Positions 12,548-22,249 of a stretch of DNA of 64,000 bases are shown here, one piece after another; position 1 is the stretch's first letter, and each line of letters starts with the position of its first letter. Origin of the DNA: Sporobolomyces roseus. Lineage: Eukaryota; Basidiomycota; Microbotryomycetes; Sporidiobolales; Sporidiobolaceae. The notes below the pieces were generated by a model that saw nothing but the letters and a program-made list of their open reading frames with translations, had not been told where the DNA came from and ran no database searches. A program made the translations under genes and the position numbers. The stretch covers positions 1,178,001-1,242,000 of the forward strand of contig JADILM010000003.1 in NCBI GenBank assembly GCA_016617785.1, given 5' to 3'.

Positions 12548-13847
12548 ATGAGTTACCGATTAGATTACGGAAAGGTGAGCAACACTATCTCAAACCCACT
12601 CCAAGCTTTCCTCGCTGGCTGTCTCCTCCTTGATTCCCCCGCTCTGCTTGATCAACAAACCTGAGAAATTCGCTGACAACTCCCTTGTCTTACCTTCGAT
12701 AGCGAGTTGCTAAATGCAAAGGACCCAAACCTTGTAAAGATACCCCTATTCCAAAGGTCAGCTTCATCTCTTTCATTGGAGAAAGGAGGAGCGGGTGTTG
12801 AATGATTCACAAGATCGATCAACTCATTCTGTAAACGAGGTGTATCGGTTGTGTTCTCGTGTAGGGTTCTCTCCGTTGCGCTACTGCTGTCACTATCGGT
12901 CAGTCTCGCGCTTTTCCCCCTTACTTCGAAAACATCGCTCATACCCTCTCTCTTTCTGCTCTCTCGTAGCTGGAAATACTTCGTTTCAATACCGTCACTG
13001 GGGATGTGTCACCGCTAAACAATTCGAGAACATGGTTAGTCTCCCCCTTTCTCGAATCCTATCTTTTTTGACAATTCTGATCTTGTGCTCGTTTTTATCT
13101 CGTCAACAGAAGAAGGACTTCACCGATGCTGCCGATCTCGACGGATTCGAAGACTTGACCGAAGAAGATCAACAGCGAGTAAAGACTGCGTTCGAGAATG
13201 GTCATGGTGAGTCTCTCGTTTCTTCGATTCAGTGACCGCTTTTCACTGACGATGATGATGGATCCTCAGTCGCCGACGAGGACATCCCTGATTCTGCTCG
13301 CAAGCCTGACCCACCTTCGGGTGAAGAGGACGAGGAAGATGAGAAACCGAAGAAAAAGGTTCATTGCTTCTTTCGCAACTCATTGATTCCTTCGCTGACT
13401 CCCAGAGTCTGTTCACAGAAGACCACCAAACGCAAGAAGAAGGAGGAAAGTGAAGACGATGATGAAGAGTTCGAAGAGAAACCCAAGGCTAAGAAAAAGG
13501 TGCGTTCGACTTTTCCCGCTCTCTCGCCGTCGAGATTCGCTGATTCCGTTTCCGTCAATTGAAAGGCTCCCGCTAAGAAGGCGCCCGCTAAGAAGAAGGC
13601 TAAGAAGGAGGAAACTGACGAGGAGAGTGAAGCACAAGCTTCTGAATCCGAGGAAGAGGTGAGTTTCGAAATCCTCTTTCCTCCCTTGACCGGAATCTGA
13701 CTCTGCTCTTTCGCTTCATTGCAGAAACCCAAGAAGAAGGCGAAGGCTACGAAAGCCAAGGCAGCTCCCAAAGCTAAGGCTAAGGCAGCACCGAAGAAAA
13801 AAGTCAAGAAAGCTGAGAGTGAGGAGGAAGAAGAAGATGAGGACTAG
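12548..13847 (+). CDS. PARP-type zinc-finger protein with lysine-rich H1-like tail
   Basis: Spliced from about nine exons. The first (12548-12574) gives MSYRLDYGK, the second (12702-12755) RVAKCKGPKPCKDTPIPK, then GSLRCATAVTIAGNTSFQYRHWGCVTAKQFENM. This is a zf-PARP domain with ligands C, C, H and C (CKGPKPC and HWGC), known to recognise DNA nicks and breaks. A DLDGFEDLTEEDQ helix follows. The rest is an alternating acidic/basic tail of APAKKAPAKKKAKK type repeats ending in EEEEEDED, like a linker-histone tail. There is no catalytic PARP or ligase domain. Such stand-alone zf-PARP proteins are known in fungi; role in DNA repair or chromatin is inferred. The tail exons are mostly phase 0 and each ends in a lysine run, suggesting exon duplication. 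Stop TAG at 13845-13847. Confidence 0.85.
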
Positions 13848-14014
13848 ATCTCTCAGAATCACGTCCAGTTCCAGACCAACAATCTTGCTTGAATACATCG
13901 CTTCACGATACCCTCTACTCCCTTTCACGCTAATCAAATTCTCCCCTCTGTTTCCGCATCTGTACCTCCTCTCTCTGTCTCCCTCTCTCTCGAATCAAAT
14001 GGAAATGTTACGTG

Positions 14015-16844
14015 CTACTCTAAGCCTCCTTCTTCTTGTTCGATGACTATGTTGAGCTTGAGTTCACCTCGAGACCAATGTTCGTTTCCGGCGATGAAAT
14101 CAGGTCGCACGATCTGTGACCTTTTCGTGAACCGAGGTGAGCGAGGGTTCAGACACTTACCTCGTCTGATGCAAGGGGGACAACATACGTACCTATCGAT
14201 GACCCTCTCTGAGCTTTCGATCTTGATGTAGACTCCCTCCCTTCGCTCAGAAGACGAAAAGCTTGATCGCTCCTGTATCATTTCGAGAAGTCTGTCGGTG
14301 CTCGGCATCCTATCGCCACAATAGGCTTCAGGTACGATTGAGACTGAAGATCCTTCGAGGCGGCGTATGACGGTGGATCGAGGTAGAAACGTCGAAGTCG
14401 AACGGTCGAAAATGTCGAATGCGACGAACAAGTCGGGAAGACGATCGTATGAAACGCTGTAATCGGGAAGTGTAGTGTCAGAGCAAGTGCACTAGACTCT
14501 CGAGTAAGAAAGATGATATACCTGTGCGTTGCGACCGGCCATTCGCCATAGAGAACGAACCGTTCAGGGAAAGATTCGTCTGATCCGAGTATCGCTTGTA
14601 GCTCGAGTTCGTGCGCGTCGACCCATGTTCCGAGTTTCTTGAACTGTCGATGCGTTGTCGAGTCGACCTAGTGTGATCGGTTCTGGACGATGATCCGACG
14701 GTTCTCATCGAGGGAGAAACCCATGTTCGCTCCGTCGATTTTCTCGGTGATTACAACGATCTCACCCTCAGCTATTGGTCTAGTGATCATCTGTGGTCTT
14801 AGGAGATCGTCCGAGGTCGCTGCGCCGAGATCGAGGAGGTGAGGAGTTCGAGGGAATCTGAGCAGTTTAATCGGAGGAACAAGAAGTCGAACGAGGGAAG
14901 AGGCAGCCGGTATCGAAGGGATCGTGACGACGGCAGAGTACCCTTCGTCGAGAGAAGGGGGGACGAGTTGTAAGGAGAATTGCTTGATGGCAGCTTTGAC
15001 CGCTCCTGGCGACAGACTCGGATGGTTTGGTCTGAGCTGAGCTCGTTGTTGGCAGAGTTCTGGACTCGCTGAGAAGCAGACTACGATGGGATGAAGGGAG
15101 TGCTGGGCGAGGGCGAGAAGCTCTTTGCGAGAGGCGATTGAAGGATTACATCGATCGATGATGAGCTTGTCGCGAGGTCGAAAGACGGATGCTGCTCCGA
15201 GTACAGCTGATTTGCCTCCATCTTCGTCACCGGAAACAGTCCTCCACGAAGAATCCCTCGCGACCAAAGCTTGACTAAACGATGTCTTGCCGGAACCAGG
15301 GAGTCCAACGAGAACGATCAAATCTGCACCCGCAAGACTGCCTTCGATCGTTGGTTCAGGCTCGGTAGACTCCTCCAGTAGCGGCAGAAACGGTACGCCG
15401 TCCTTTGACATCTGCTGGTAGAATCGTTTGATCCCTTGCTCTTGATCTGTCGTTTCGATCGATCCCGGTCGGTTCCGTCGAAGGAGCTCGATCGCCTGAG
15501 CTGGGGCGAACGCTGGATATCGCCATACTCGAGGTAGTTTCGAGAAACCATAGGCAGTGATCCAAGAAGCGATCATGACTCCAGCGCGCCCTTTCCCTCC
15601 TCCGCAATGCACGAGGATCGGTCCTTCGTCGGGATCTGAAGCGAGGCGCAGGAAGAGCTGCATTTGTTCGACTGAAGGAGAGCGTTGGTCGGTGATAGGG
15701 AGGAAGGTATTGCGAATAGCTGAAGTTGAGGAATGAGAGCGAGATGTCGAAGGAGGAAACCAAGAAGGAGGCAGTGGTGTTTCTTTCGTGAGGGTGATGA
15801 TGTGTCGAATTCCGATGAAAGGAGAGGAGAGCAGCCCGATGTTTTCTTCAGTTCGAGGAGTGGAGGAGACGGCGAGGCGAAACGGAACGATCCAACGCTG
15901 CCGACGCGCGACGAAAAGAATGAGCTTTCACTCTAAAACAGGAAATGAGCACGGCTTACGAAGAAGCGTTGCAACTTGTACTCCCCACCAGCCGTTTGTA
16001 CGTTCACCCTCTCTCTAGACTCGATCGACAAGACTGGCGCATCTAGCGACTCTGAAAGTTCGGTGCACCTTGTTTTCAACTCTTCGCTCCATGGCACAAG
16101 AAATCTCTTCAGATTCTCCTCCTCAATGTCATCGAACTGAGGCCTTTCCCGTTCGAGATACGTCGGACCCCACTCGGTGAATCGAGAACAGCGACCGATT
16201 TGCTTGATAGCATAGTCGCGAAGTGATGCTTGAGATGCTTGAGTGAGATCGAAGGTTCGAGCATACGCTACCATCGCGAGCTTGTATCGATCGAGACGGA
16301 AGGCAGCGTCGGCGATTCGGAGAAAGGGCTGAGGAGAGGAGGGAAAGCGGGAAGAGGCGAGAACTGAGGTTGCGAGGGATGCTGAATTATCCTTCCGGAG
16401 GAGGTGATGGAGGGCGAGCGTGTCTAGTGTCGAAAGAGAGGTCGTATCAGAATAGAGGGGATCAACGAGGAGGGTTTCGATGCCATGGTAGACGTCCTCA
16501 AGTCCTGTTCCAGCGAGAGTCGAAAGCGAAATGTGGAAATTCTTGGTGGGAAGACCATTCTTGAGACGAAGTATGTTGACCTTGTTGATCAAGACTACGA
16601 CAAACTCGGCTCCACGGTCGCTTCCAAGTCCGAGAACGACGAGATCCTTCGATTCGAATCCGAAGTTGACGAAAGGATTCTCGACGCTGCGCTCCTTCGC
16701 TTCGAATCTGGTGAGAAGAGTGATGTGGAGGGAGTGGCCTGAGCTCGGTAGTTCCTCTGTGAATTTCGAGGCGATGGAATCGACGAAGTCGCCGACAAGC
16801 GAGGTGAAGCCAGAATTTGAGATTCGAAGTCAAAGGTCGGCCAT
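14015..16844 (-). CDS. Multidomain RNA-repair protein: 2H phosphoesterase, phosphatase, kinase and RNA ligase (reading frame interrupted)
   Basis: From N to C the minus-strand frame encodes four catalytic modules. (1) A 2H phosphoesterase with LHITLLT (HxT codons 16719-16727) and FHISLST (HxS codons 16527-16535), followed by a helical segment. (2) A dual-specificity-phosphatase-like domain, RWIVPFRLAVSSTPR to VHCGGGKGRAG (HCX5R near 15581-15613). (3) A P-loop kinase, GLPGSGKTSF near 15276-15308, with DRCNPS downstream. (4) An RNA-ligase domain with EKIDGAN near 14724-14745 (nucleotidyl lysine) and later GVYIKIE and IVRPDFIAGNEHWSRG. A 62-nt intron (15898-15959) joins modules 1 and 2 in frame; two more lie in the ligase. 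This matches the so-called Swiss-army-knife RNA-repair architecture described from comparative genomics. Two stops fall in frame: TGA at 16832-16830, four codons after the only plausible ATG (16844), and TAG at 14670-14668 inside the ligase. It may be a pseudogene, contain assembly errors, or be recoded. Stop at 14015-14017. Confidence 0.72.
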
Positions 16845-17152
16845 AATGTCAGTGAAGAGTAAGGTTCGTAGAAGAGCTAGTCGGGGAGGAAGCGAGGCAG
16901 TCCGGACGAGATGTTGAAATGGAGAAAATCGAGTCAGAGCGCGAAAATGTCGAGTCGAGTTCAAGGCCGAGGGGGTGAAGCACTTTTCTGCCTTGTCGAG
17001 CACACAAATGTCTAGGATTGAAAGATTACTGCAGTGAGCTCTCCTGAGAACCAGTGAGAGAGAAAGAGAATCGAGTGAATAACAACAACAAGGTTTCGTA
17101 CTGCTTTGCGATGTGGTTGAATAATAACAGCTCCCACTGGGTTGCCTCCTCC

Positions 17153-19245
17153 TCAGAAGGTCGACACGTCTCGAAGTCTCGCTCTCCCTATCCACCCTCT
17201 CGACCACCAACTCGTCTGATCGTCTAACCCTCTCCGATCATCTCCATTCGCCCTCGGAGGGTACGCTGATTGATCCCCATTCTCGTGCCCTCCTGAAGCC
17301 GACGAGCTACTTTGAGAAGACTCTTCATCCTCCCATCCTGCATCTCCCTCACCGTCTCCACTTCCCTCCAATCGTTGACCGCCTTCCAATTCGAATCCAG
17401 CTCGCCTTTCTCCCGCATCTAGTTCCGCTCCATCCCTGACCATCCCTTGCGCAGCTTGTCTCCGTTCTCCTCTCTCCTTCTTCCCTCGCATCATCAGCGC
17501 TCTGATTCCCCATCCTCGACGAATCTCCTCTGGCAGTCCTGGAGGTTTCGCAGCTTGAGCAACGGCGGCAGCATCGTGTGCAGTTCGAAGTCGAGTGAAG
17601 AAGGGTACGAAGAGATTGACGAATGGATCGTAGAAGTGATGAGAAGTGGGTCGAGAGGAAGATAGGGTAGAATCAGAATCGGTTCCTCTTCGTGAAGGAG
17701 TCGGTCTTCGAGGTGGAGTTGTCGTTGTCGTTACTGCTGGGGTCGTAGCAGTCAGTCCTCCTTCGCCGGCAGTATTCGACAAGTCCCTCAACTCGATGTT
17801 CTCTCCTCCAGGACTCTGCCGTTCGTCCATCGTTGCTGTTCTTCCTAACCTTCTCCTGAGACTCGCTCCTCCCGCTACACTTCTCGTAGTACTTGTAGAT
17901 CCCAACGCCTTTAGTGCCTCTGCCGCCGCTTTCTCCTTTGCCTCTTTCCTCCTCTTCTTCGCCTCGACCTTTCTTTCCGATTTCTCCCTTCTCTTCTGAA
18001 CATCTTCCGCTTCTCCCGCCCACATTCCCGCTCCAACCCACCACCAGAACCCAACCCAGCTCTGCCATAGTAAGATACAAGTGACGACTCCAGGTAACCA
18101 TTTCATTCGATCTTCTTTGATTTCGACGAAATTGACAGCGGTTCCCAAAACTCCGAGAGTCAACGCGAGGAAACCAAAGATTGCGGTTCCTCCTTCGGCC
18201 CTCCAGGCTCGAGATCGATTCAGCGTCAAGCCCCAGATGAAGAGTGCCATCGTGTAGAGAAGGGTGAGGGAGGAATTGGCGGTGTTCCAAACTGCATCTC
18301 CGAGATCGTTGACTGCTGGATTTGTCGAAAGGGTAGTGAAGCTGAGTGCGAAGGTTGACAGTGCAAGTGGACCTGTTGAGAACAAGATCGATGAACAATC
18401 TGTAGGCGATGAGAGGAACGAGAGATTCGATGCGAACCGAGTAAACCGAGAATCAATCTAGCTTCGAGACTTGAGGGGAACAGCATCGTCAAGAACTGGA
18501 TATGCGTCGAATGTACGATCAAAGCGTTCAATCCTTGCATGCACAGCCAGCCTCCTCGTTGCGCTTTCGTCCAATCGTCGTCTGGTAATGAGATTTCGAC
18601 TAAGGGAAGTTGAAGCGTCAGCGACCGAGACTCGATCCGAGCACAGAGGAAGTCCTTTTTTCCCTCACTGTAATCAAACATGAAAGGCCATTGTCGACCG
18701 TTGTTGTAGAGATCGACCATTACGAGACGCAGTTGAATCGCAATGTTTGCGAGCGAGAGCATTGTTGCGCCAGTCTGGAGAATGAGTACGACGTCAGTGA
18801 AAGATTTATCGTGAGAGCTACGTTGGAGACTCACTTGTAAAGCGTAGTTCATTTTGGAGAGAGGTAGATGATATCGAATCGTGAAGAGTAAATGAATCAA
18901 CAGCATTCCTAGGAGGCACATTGTGATCCCGAGGATGACCAGTTGTACCGGCATCGCATAGACAAAGTTTGGTAGAGCAGCTGGTCGATCAGAGACGAAA
19001 GAGTTTGGAGATGAGGATCGGTCTCGCGAAGAGTTAAATTAAGAATCGAAATGGAACTCACCTAGTAAAGGATCGAGACCTGCATTCTCTGCCGCATCCG
19101 ATTGTGTTGATATCGCAGAAGCGAGTGCGGCAGATACTGAAGGAGAGAGTGCAGTTATAGTTGCATTCGGAGGGAGGTTGAGAAATGTTGCGACCGCGGA
19201 TGAAACTGAGGGATCTGTTAGGTCCAAGCCCTTTTCGAGACCCAT
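17153..19245 (-). CDS. Seven-transmembrane protein with long charged cytoplasmic tail (unrecognised family; Rra1/PalH-like in layout)
   Basis: Exon 1 starts at ATG 19245 (MGLEKGLDLTDPS) and encodes an N-terminal region of about 65 residues with an N-A-T glycosylation site. The spliced protein then shows seven hydrophobic segments: VQLVILGITMCLLGMLLIHL, the MLSLANIAIQL segment, GWLCMQGLNALIV, GPLALSTFALSF, SSLTLLYTMALFIWGL, TAIFGFLALTLGVL and GVVTCILLWQSWVGFWWW. A tail of about 280 residues follows, first a KR/E-rich coiled stretch (KRREKSERKVEAKKRRKEA) and then low-complexity sequence rich in S, G, E and D. Four introns. I do not recognise the family from sequence. The 7TM-plus-charged-tail layout resembles basidiomycete alkaline-pH sensor Rra1 and ascomycete PalH/Rim21, but that is inference. 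It is transcribed divergently from an alpha-arrestin gene. Stop at 17153-17155. Confidence 0.75.
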
Positions 19246-19709
19246 CGGCGTAGGTTACGCGGTTCTGCTAGAGGTCACTGAATGATGGCGAGGTTGCAGA
19301 GGAGAGTTTAGATGAGGGAAACGCGGAAGTCGGATTACGACGTCGGATCGATGTGGGCTGAAAGTCCGTCTCTTGGAGTATGTAAAGAAAGGTTGATAGT
19401 AATCTCTGGAGTTGGTCTAGCGGTGTCGAGTGATTGTGTTGAAGAATCGAAGTTGTTGGTTGTTGACGAAACGAACGATGCCTCTTTCCTTTCCTCCACT
19501 TCACTTCAGTACCTCCGATATAACGCTTAATCAGCTACGACAGCTTCATAGATCCCTTATCGCGTATCGACGACCTTTTTCGACTCCGAATCCCGCTCAG
19601 TGGCCACTTTACCAAGCCGAATCTTCCGAACCCAAGCCTCGAACTCCAGACCCCTATAGACTAGCAGTACAGAAGTGGAGATAGGGTGTTAGAGAAGGAT
19701 CTATATGCC
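19246..19709. promoter_or_regulatory. Shared intergenic promoter region, 7TM gene (-) and alpha-arrestin (+)
   Basis: A 464-bp gap between two divergent start codons. No gene is visible; the frame open across 19430-19684 has no recognisable product. A single regulatory region could serve both genes. Confidence 0.4.
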
Positions 19710-21755
19710 ATGAACGACTCAAGTCCACCTGATTACTCGAATCCTTCAGGAGGAGATGGACTAGTTTCGCAGTCCTCCTCGGTCTTGATCAACCTCACTC
19801 CTCCTCAAGAATCGACTACATTCCAATTAGGGTACCTCGGACACGGAGCGGCGTTCATCGCAGGAGATGTTCAGGTGAAATACGCGGGAAGCAGTTTGGA
19901 GGAGAGACCAGCTTTCGATAAATTGGTCATTTTATTCAGAGGGATTGAAAGGGTTGATGGTGCAGAAGCGATAGAGTTATGTGAACAGAGTGAAGTGTTA
20001 TGGGGAGTAGGAGCAGCGGGAACTTCGTCAACTTCGACAGACAATTCGACAGATTTCCCTCCGACTAATTCTCCTTTCAAACTCAGCATCACTCCAGATC
20101 TACCCGTTTGCCTCCATTTGACTTCTTCGGCTCTCGAATACTCCCTCACCGTCGAATTGCACTTCTCCGATTCTTCCTTGCCTCCTCTCGTTCGATGCGC
20201 TCCCGTTCACCTCACTCGAACTTCCCCTCCCGGTTCTCTCCTTTCGGCTTCAAACTTCTCCTCGTCCTCCGGCCATTCCGCTTCTTCGACTGTATCCGCA
20301 CAAGATCCCCTCACATTCAGCGTCAAACTCCCTCGAACCGTTTTCAAACGAGGAGAACCGGTTGAACTTGTTGCTCGGATCGAAGTCCCGACTGCAAAGG
20401 CAGTTGGCGATGGTCTACGACTACGAACTGTCAGCGCCGAACTCGTCCGGAGTATCACAGTCAAGCCCGTCTCGTCGACGTCGAATGGAGCAAGCGGAGA
20501 GATACCGTCGACTGCATCAGACTCGATTCATCGAACGGTCCTCGCCCACTCCGGGAAATCTGCCCGCTTCTCACCAAGTCGGCCGATCGTCATCCGTCTT
20601 CTCCTTCATCCTCCTGCCGATCTAGCCTGCGAAACAATCACTCAGGTACGCTTCTTCCTCTATGCGAAACACACATTCAAGGCTAGCTCGCTAATTCTCA
20701 ATTCGTCTGTCCAGTCTACTATCATACATTCCGTCACGTTCGCCGTCGTTGTCACCGTAGGATTATTCAGTCTCGGTACCTCGACCTCCTCTTCATCCGG
20801 ATCGACTTCGACCCCTACCTCGTTCGACGCAGTTCTTTCCCAACCCATCACAATCGTCCCTTCTCCCCCTACCTCTCGAACCTCCCGAACCGACAAACAG
20901 AAAGAAGCCGAACGAGACCTTCATGCCGATTCTTCCCTTGGCTGGTCCTCATTGATCCCTCCTTCGACGACAGAACAAGCAGAATCTCCAGGAGGTGGAG
21001 AAGGTCCAGTCCCATCCTACGTCGAATACAGCGCAGACGATCCCGGTATCCCTGCTGCTGTCGCAAGCAGTTCTTCCCACCCGACTTCCTTCCAATCCGA
21101 GGAAGAAGCGTTTGAAAGACTGGTGCAAGATTTCGAGAGGAGTCAAGCAGTTGGTGGTGGAAGTGGAGGAGCAACTGAACATGGTGAAGAGGAAGAGTAT
21201 GATGGATATGAAGAACTTTCGATTCCAATCGCGAACCCTCCTCCCAGAATCGACGAAGACGTTTCTCCACCTTCGCCATCCGATCCTAGTCACCCCGAGA
21301 TGTACCCTGGTATCACTCCTCAACTACTTCAGGATGCTACTTCAGAAGAAGAACCCATGACACCTCCACCCAACGATTTCGCTACTCTCGACTTTAGCGA
21401 ACATCTCAGCTCTTCAAACCCTCTACCTCCTTCAGCACCGTCCTCCTCAGCTCCCTCCTCACCACCTCCACCGCTCTCTCCTCTCTCGACACTATACCCT
21501 CGCCCACCCGCATCTCCAGCTCATCCCGCTCCTCCACCTTCCCTAGGTCATTCTCATCTTCCTCCACCTTATCCGCCTCCTCGTAGCCCTCCACCACTAC
21601 CACCGAGATCGCAAGAAGAAGGAATGGAGAGAAGGGATAGCGAGAGCAGTGAGACGACTAGTTTGAGGGATCCACCTCCGTATGAACAAGGAGAAGAAGC
21701 AGAATTCGAACTGGTCAGGTTTGGAGTGAACAGGAGAGGGGAATTGGTTTTGTAG
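19710..21755 (+). CDS. Alpha-arrestin (Rsp5-adaptor type) with three PPxY motifs
   Basis: The start is ATG 19710 (MNDSSPPDYSNPSGG); an in-frame GTG upstream at 19686 is not a likely start. Residues from about 25 form an arrestin N-lobe (strands such as FQLGYLGHGAAFIAGDVQVKY and KLVILFRGIERVDG) and a second lobe begins at DPLTFSVKLPRTVFKRGEPV. The C-terminal half is low-complexity Ser/Pro. PPxY motifs, which bind WW domains of the Rsp5 ubiquitin ligase, occur as PPDY at residues 6-9, PPPY in a HLPPPYPPP context, and PPPY in DPPPYEQ near the end. The stretch 20646-20714 (69 nt, in frame) starts GTACGC, has a CTAAT branch-like site and ends CCAG, so it is probably an intron; spliced length is then about 658 residues. 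Which membrane cargo it adapts is unknown; the neighbouring 7TM gene is a candidate. Confidence 0.78.
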   Translation: MNDSSPPDYSNPSGGDGLVSQSSSVLINLTPPQESTTFQLGYLGHGAAFIAGDVQVKYAGSSLEERPAFDKLVILFRGIERVDGAEAIELCEQSEVLWGVGAAGTSSTSTDNSTDFPPTNSPFKLSITPDLPVCLHLTSSALEYSLTVELHFSDSSLPPLVRCAPVHLTRTSPPGSLLSASNFSSSSGHSASSTVSAQDPLTFSVKLPRTVFKRGEPVELVARIEVPTAKAVGDGLRLRTVSAELVRSITVKPVSSTSNGASGEIPSTASDSIHRTVLAHSGKSARFSPSRPIVIRLLLHPPADLACETITQVRFFLYAKHTFKASSLILNSSVQSTIIHSVTFAVVVTVGLFSLGTSTSSSSGSTSTPTSFDAVLSQPITIVPSPPTSRTSRTDKQKEAERDLHADSSLGWSSLIPPSTTEQAESPGGGEGPVPSYVEYSADDPGIPAAVASSSSHPTSFQSEEEAFERLVQDFERSQAVGGGSGGATEHGEEEEYDGYEELSIPIANPPPRIDEDVSPPSPSDPSHPEMYPGITPQLLQDATSEEEPMTPPPNDFATLDFSEHLSSSNPLPPSAPSSSAPSSPPPPLSPLSTLYPRPPASPAHPAPPPSLGHSHLPPPYPPPRSPPPLPPRSQEEGMERRDSESSETTSLRDPPPYEQGEEAEFELVRFGVNRRGELVL

Positions 21756-22249
21756 AACAACCGGCGTAACTTTGTTCAAACGGAGGATCAGCGTAAAGGG
21801 AGTCTGAATCGGTGTGACTTCTGCGCGAGAACCATGCGAGAATTACAACATGCGAAAAAAGAAGAAACAACGACAAAAATTCTCCTCTAACAACAAGTAA
21901 AGGGCTTGCGGGGCTTGTTTCGCCTCCTCTAATTTTCTGTGCATCGCGCGAGGAGCACGAGGTAAGAGGAAGTAGGCCTTCTATTGTAAACTCCTTGCGA
22001 GTTCTCTGTAATGTGCAATCTCCCTCTGAACTCTTTCATGTCGACTCAATCCGCCGGACTTGTCAAGGCAACATCGAGCCTATCAGCTTGAGAGAGTCAA
22101 GTGGAGTGAGAGACATAGAGAAGAGCTCACAGAAAGTCGTTGAACCAATTCTTGATATCCTGCAATCAAGAACGCTCTCTGTTTCGAAGGATCCGGAATT
22201 TTCTTGCTTTGATGTACGAGTAACTTATCCAGCTCTTTTCTCAATCTCA
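21756..22249. other. Convergent intergenic region, no feature seen
   Basis: Lies between the 3' ends of the arrestin and VPS52 genes. Open frames here are short and carry no recognisable protein; likely two 3' UTRs and terminators. Confidence 0.4.

Noticed and set aside
15933..15959. 27-nt intron (GTAAGC to TTTAG) joining 2H and phosphatase modules
   Set aside because: Too short and gives the wrong frame; the 62-nt intron 15898-15959 restores RFFRWIVPFRLAVSSTP.
16830..17210. Minus-strand frame of about 126 codons (with TTSQSS and LLFTDIMADL) upstream of the 2H domain
   Set aside because: It ends in the TGA discussed above and reads through the end of the 7TM gene region. Content is low-complexity and not conserved-looking; only its last ATG is useful as a possible start.
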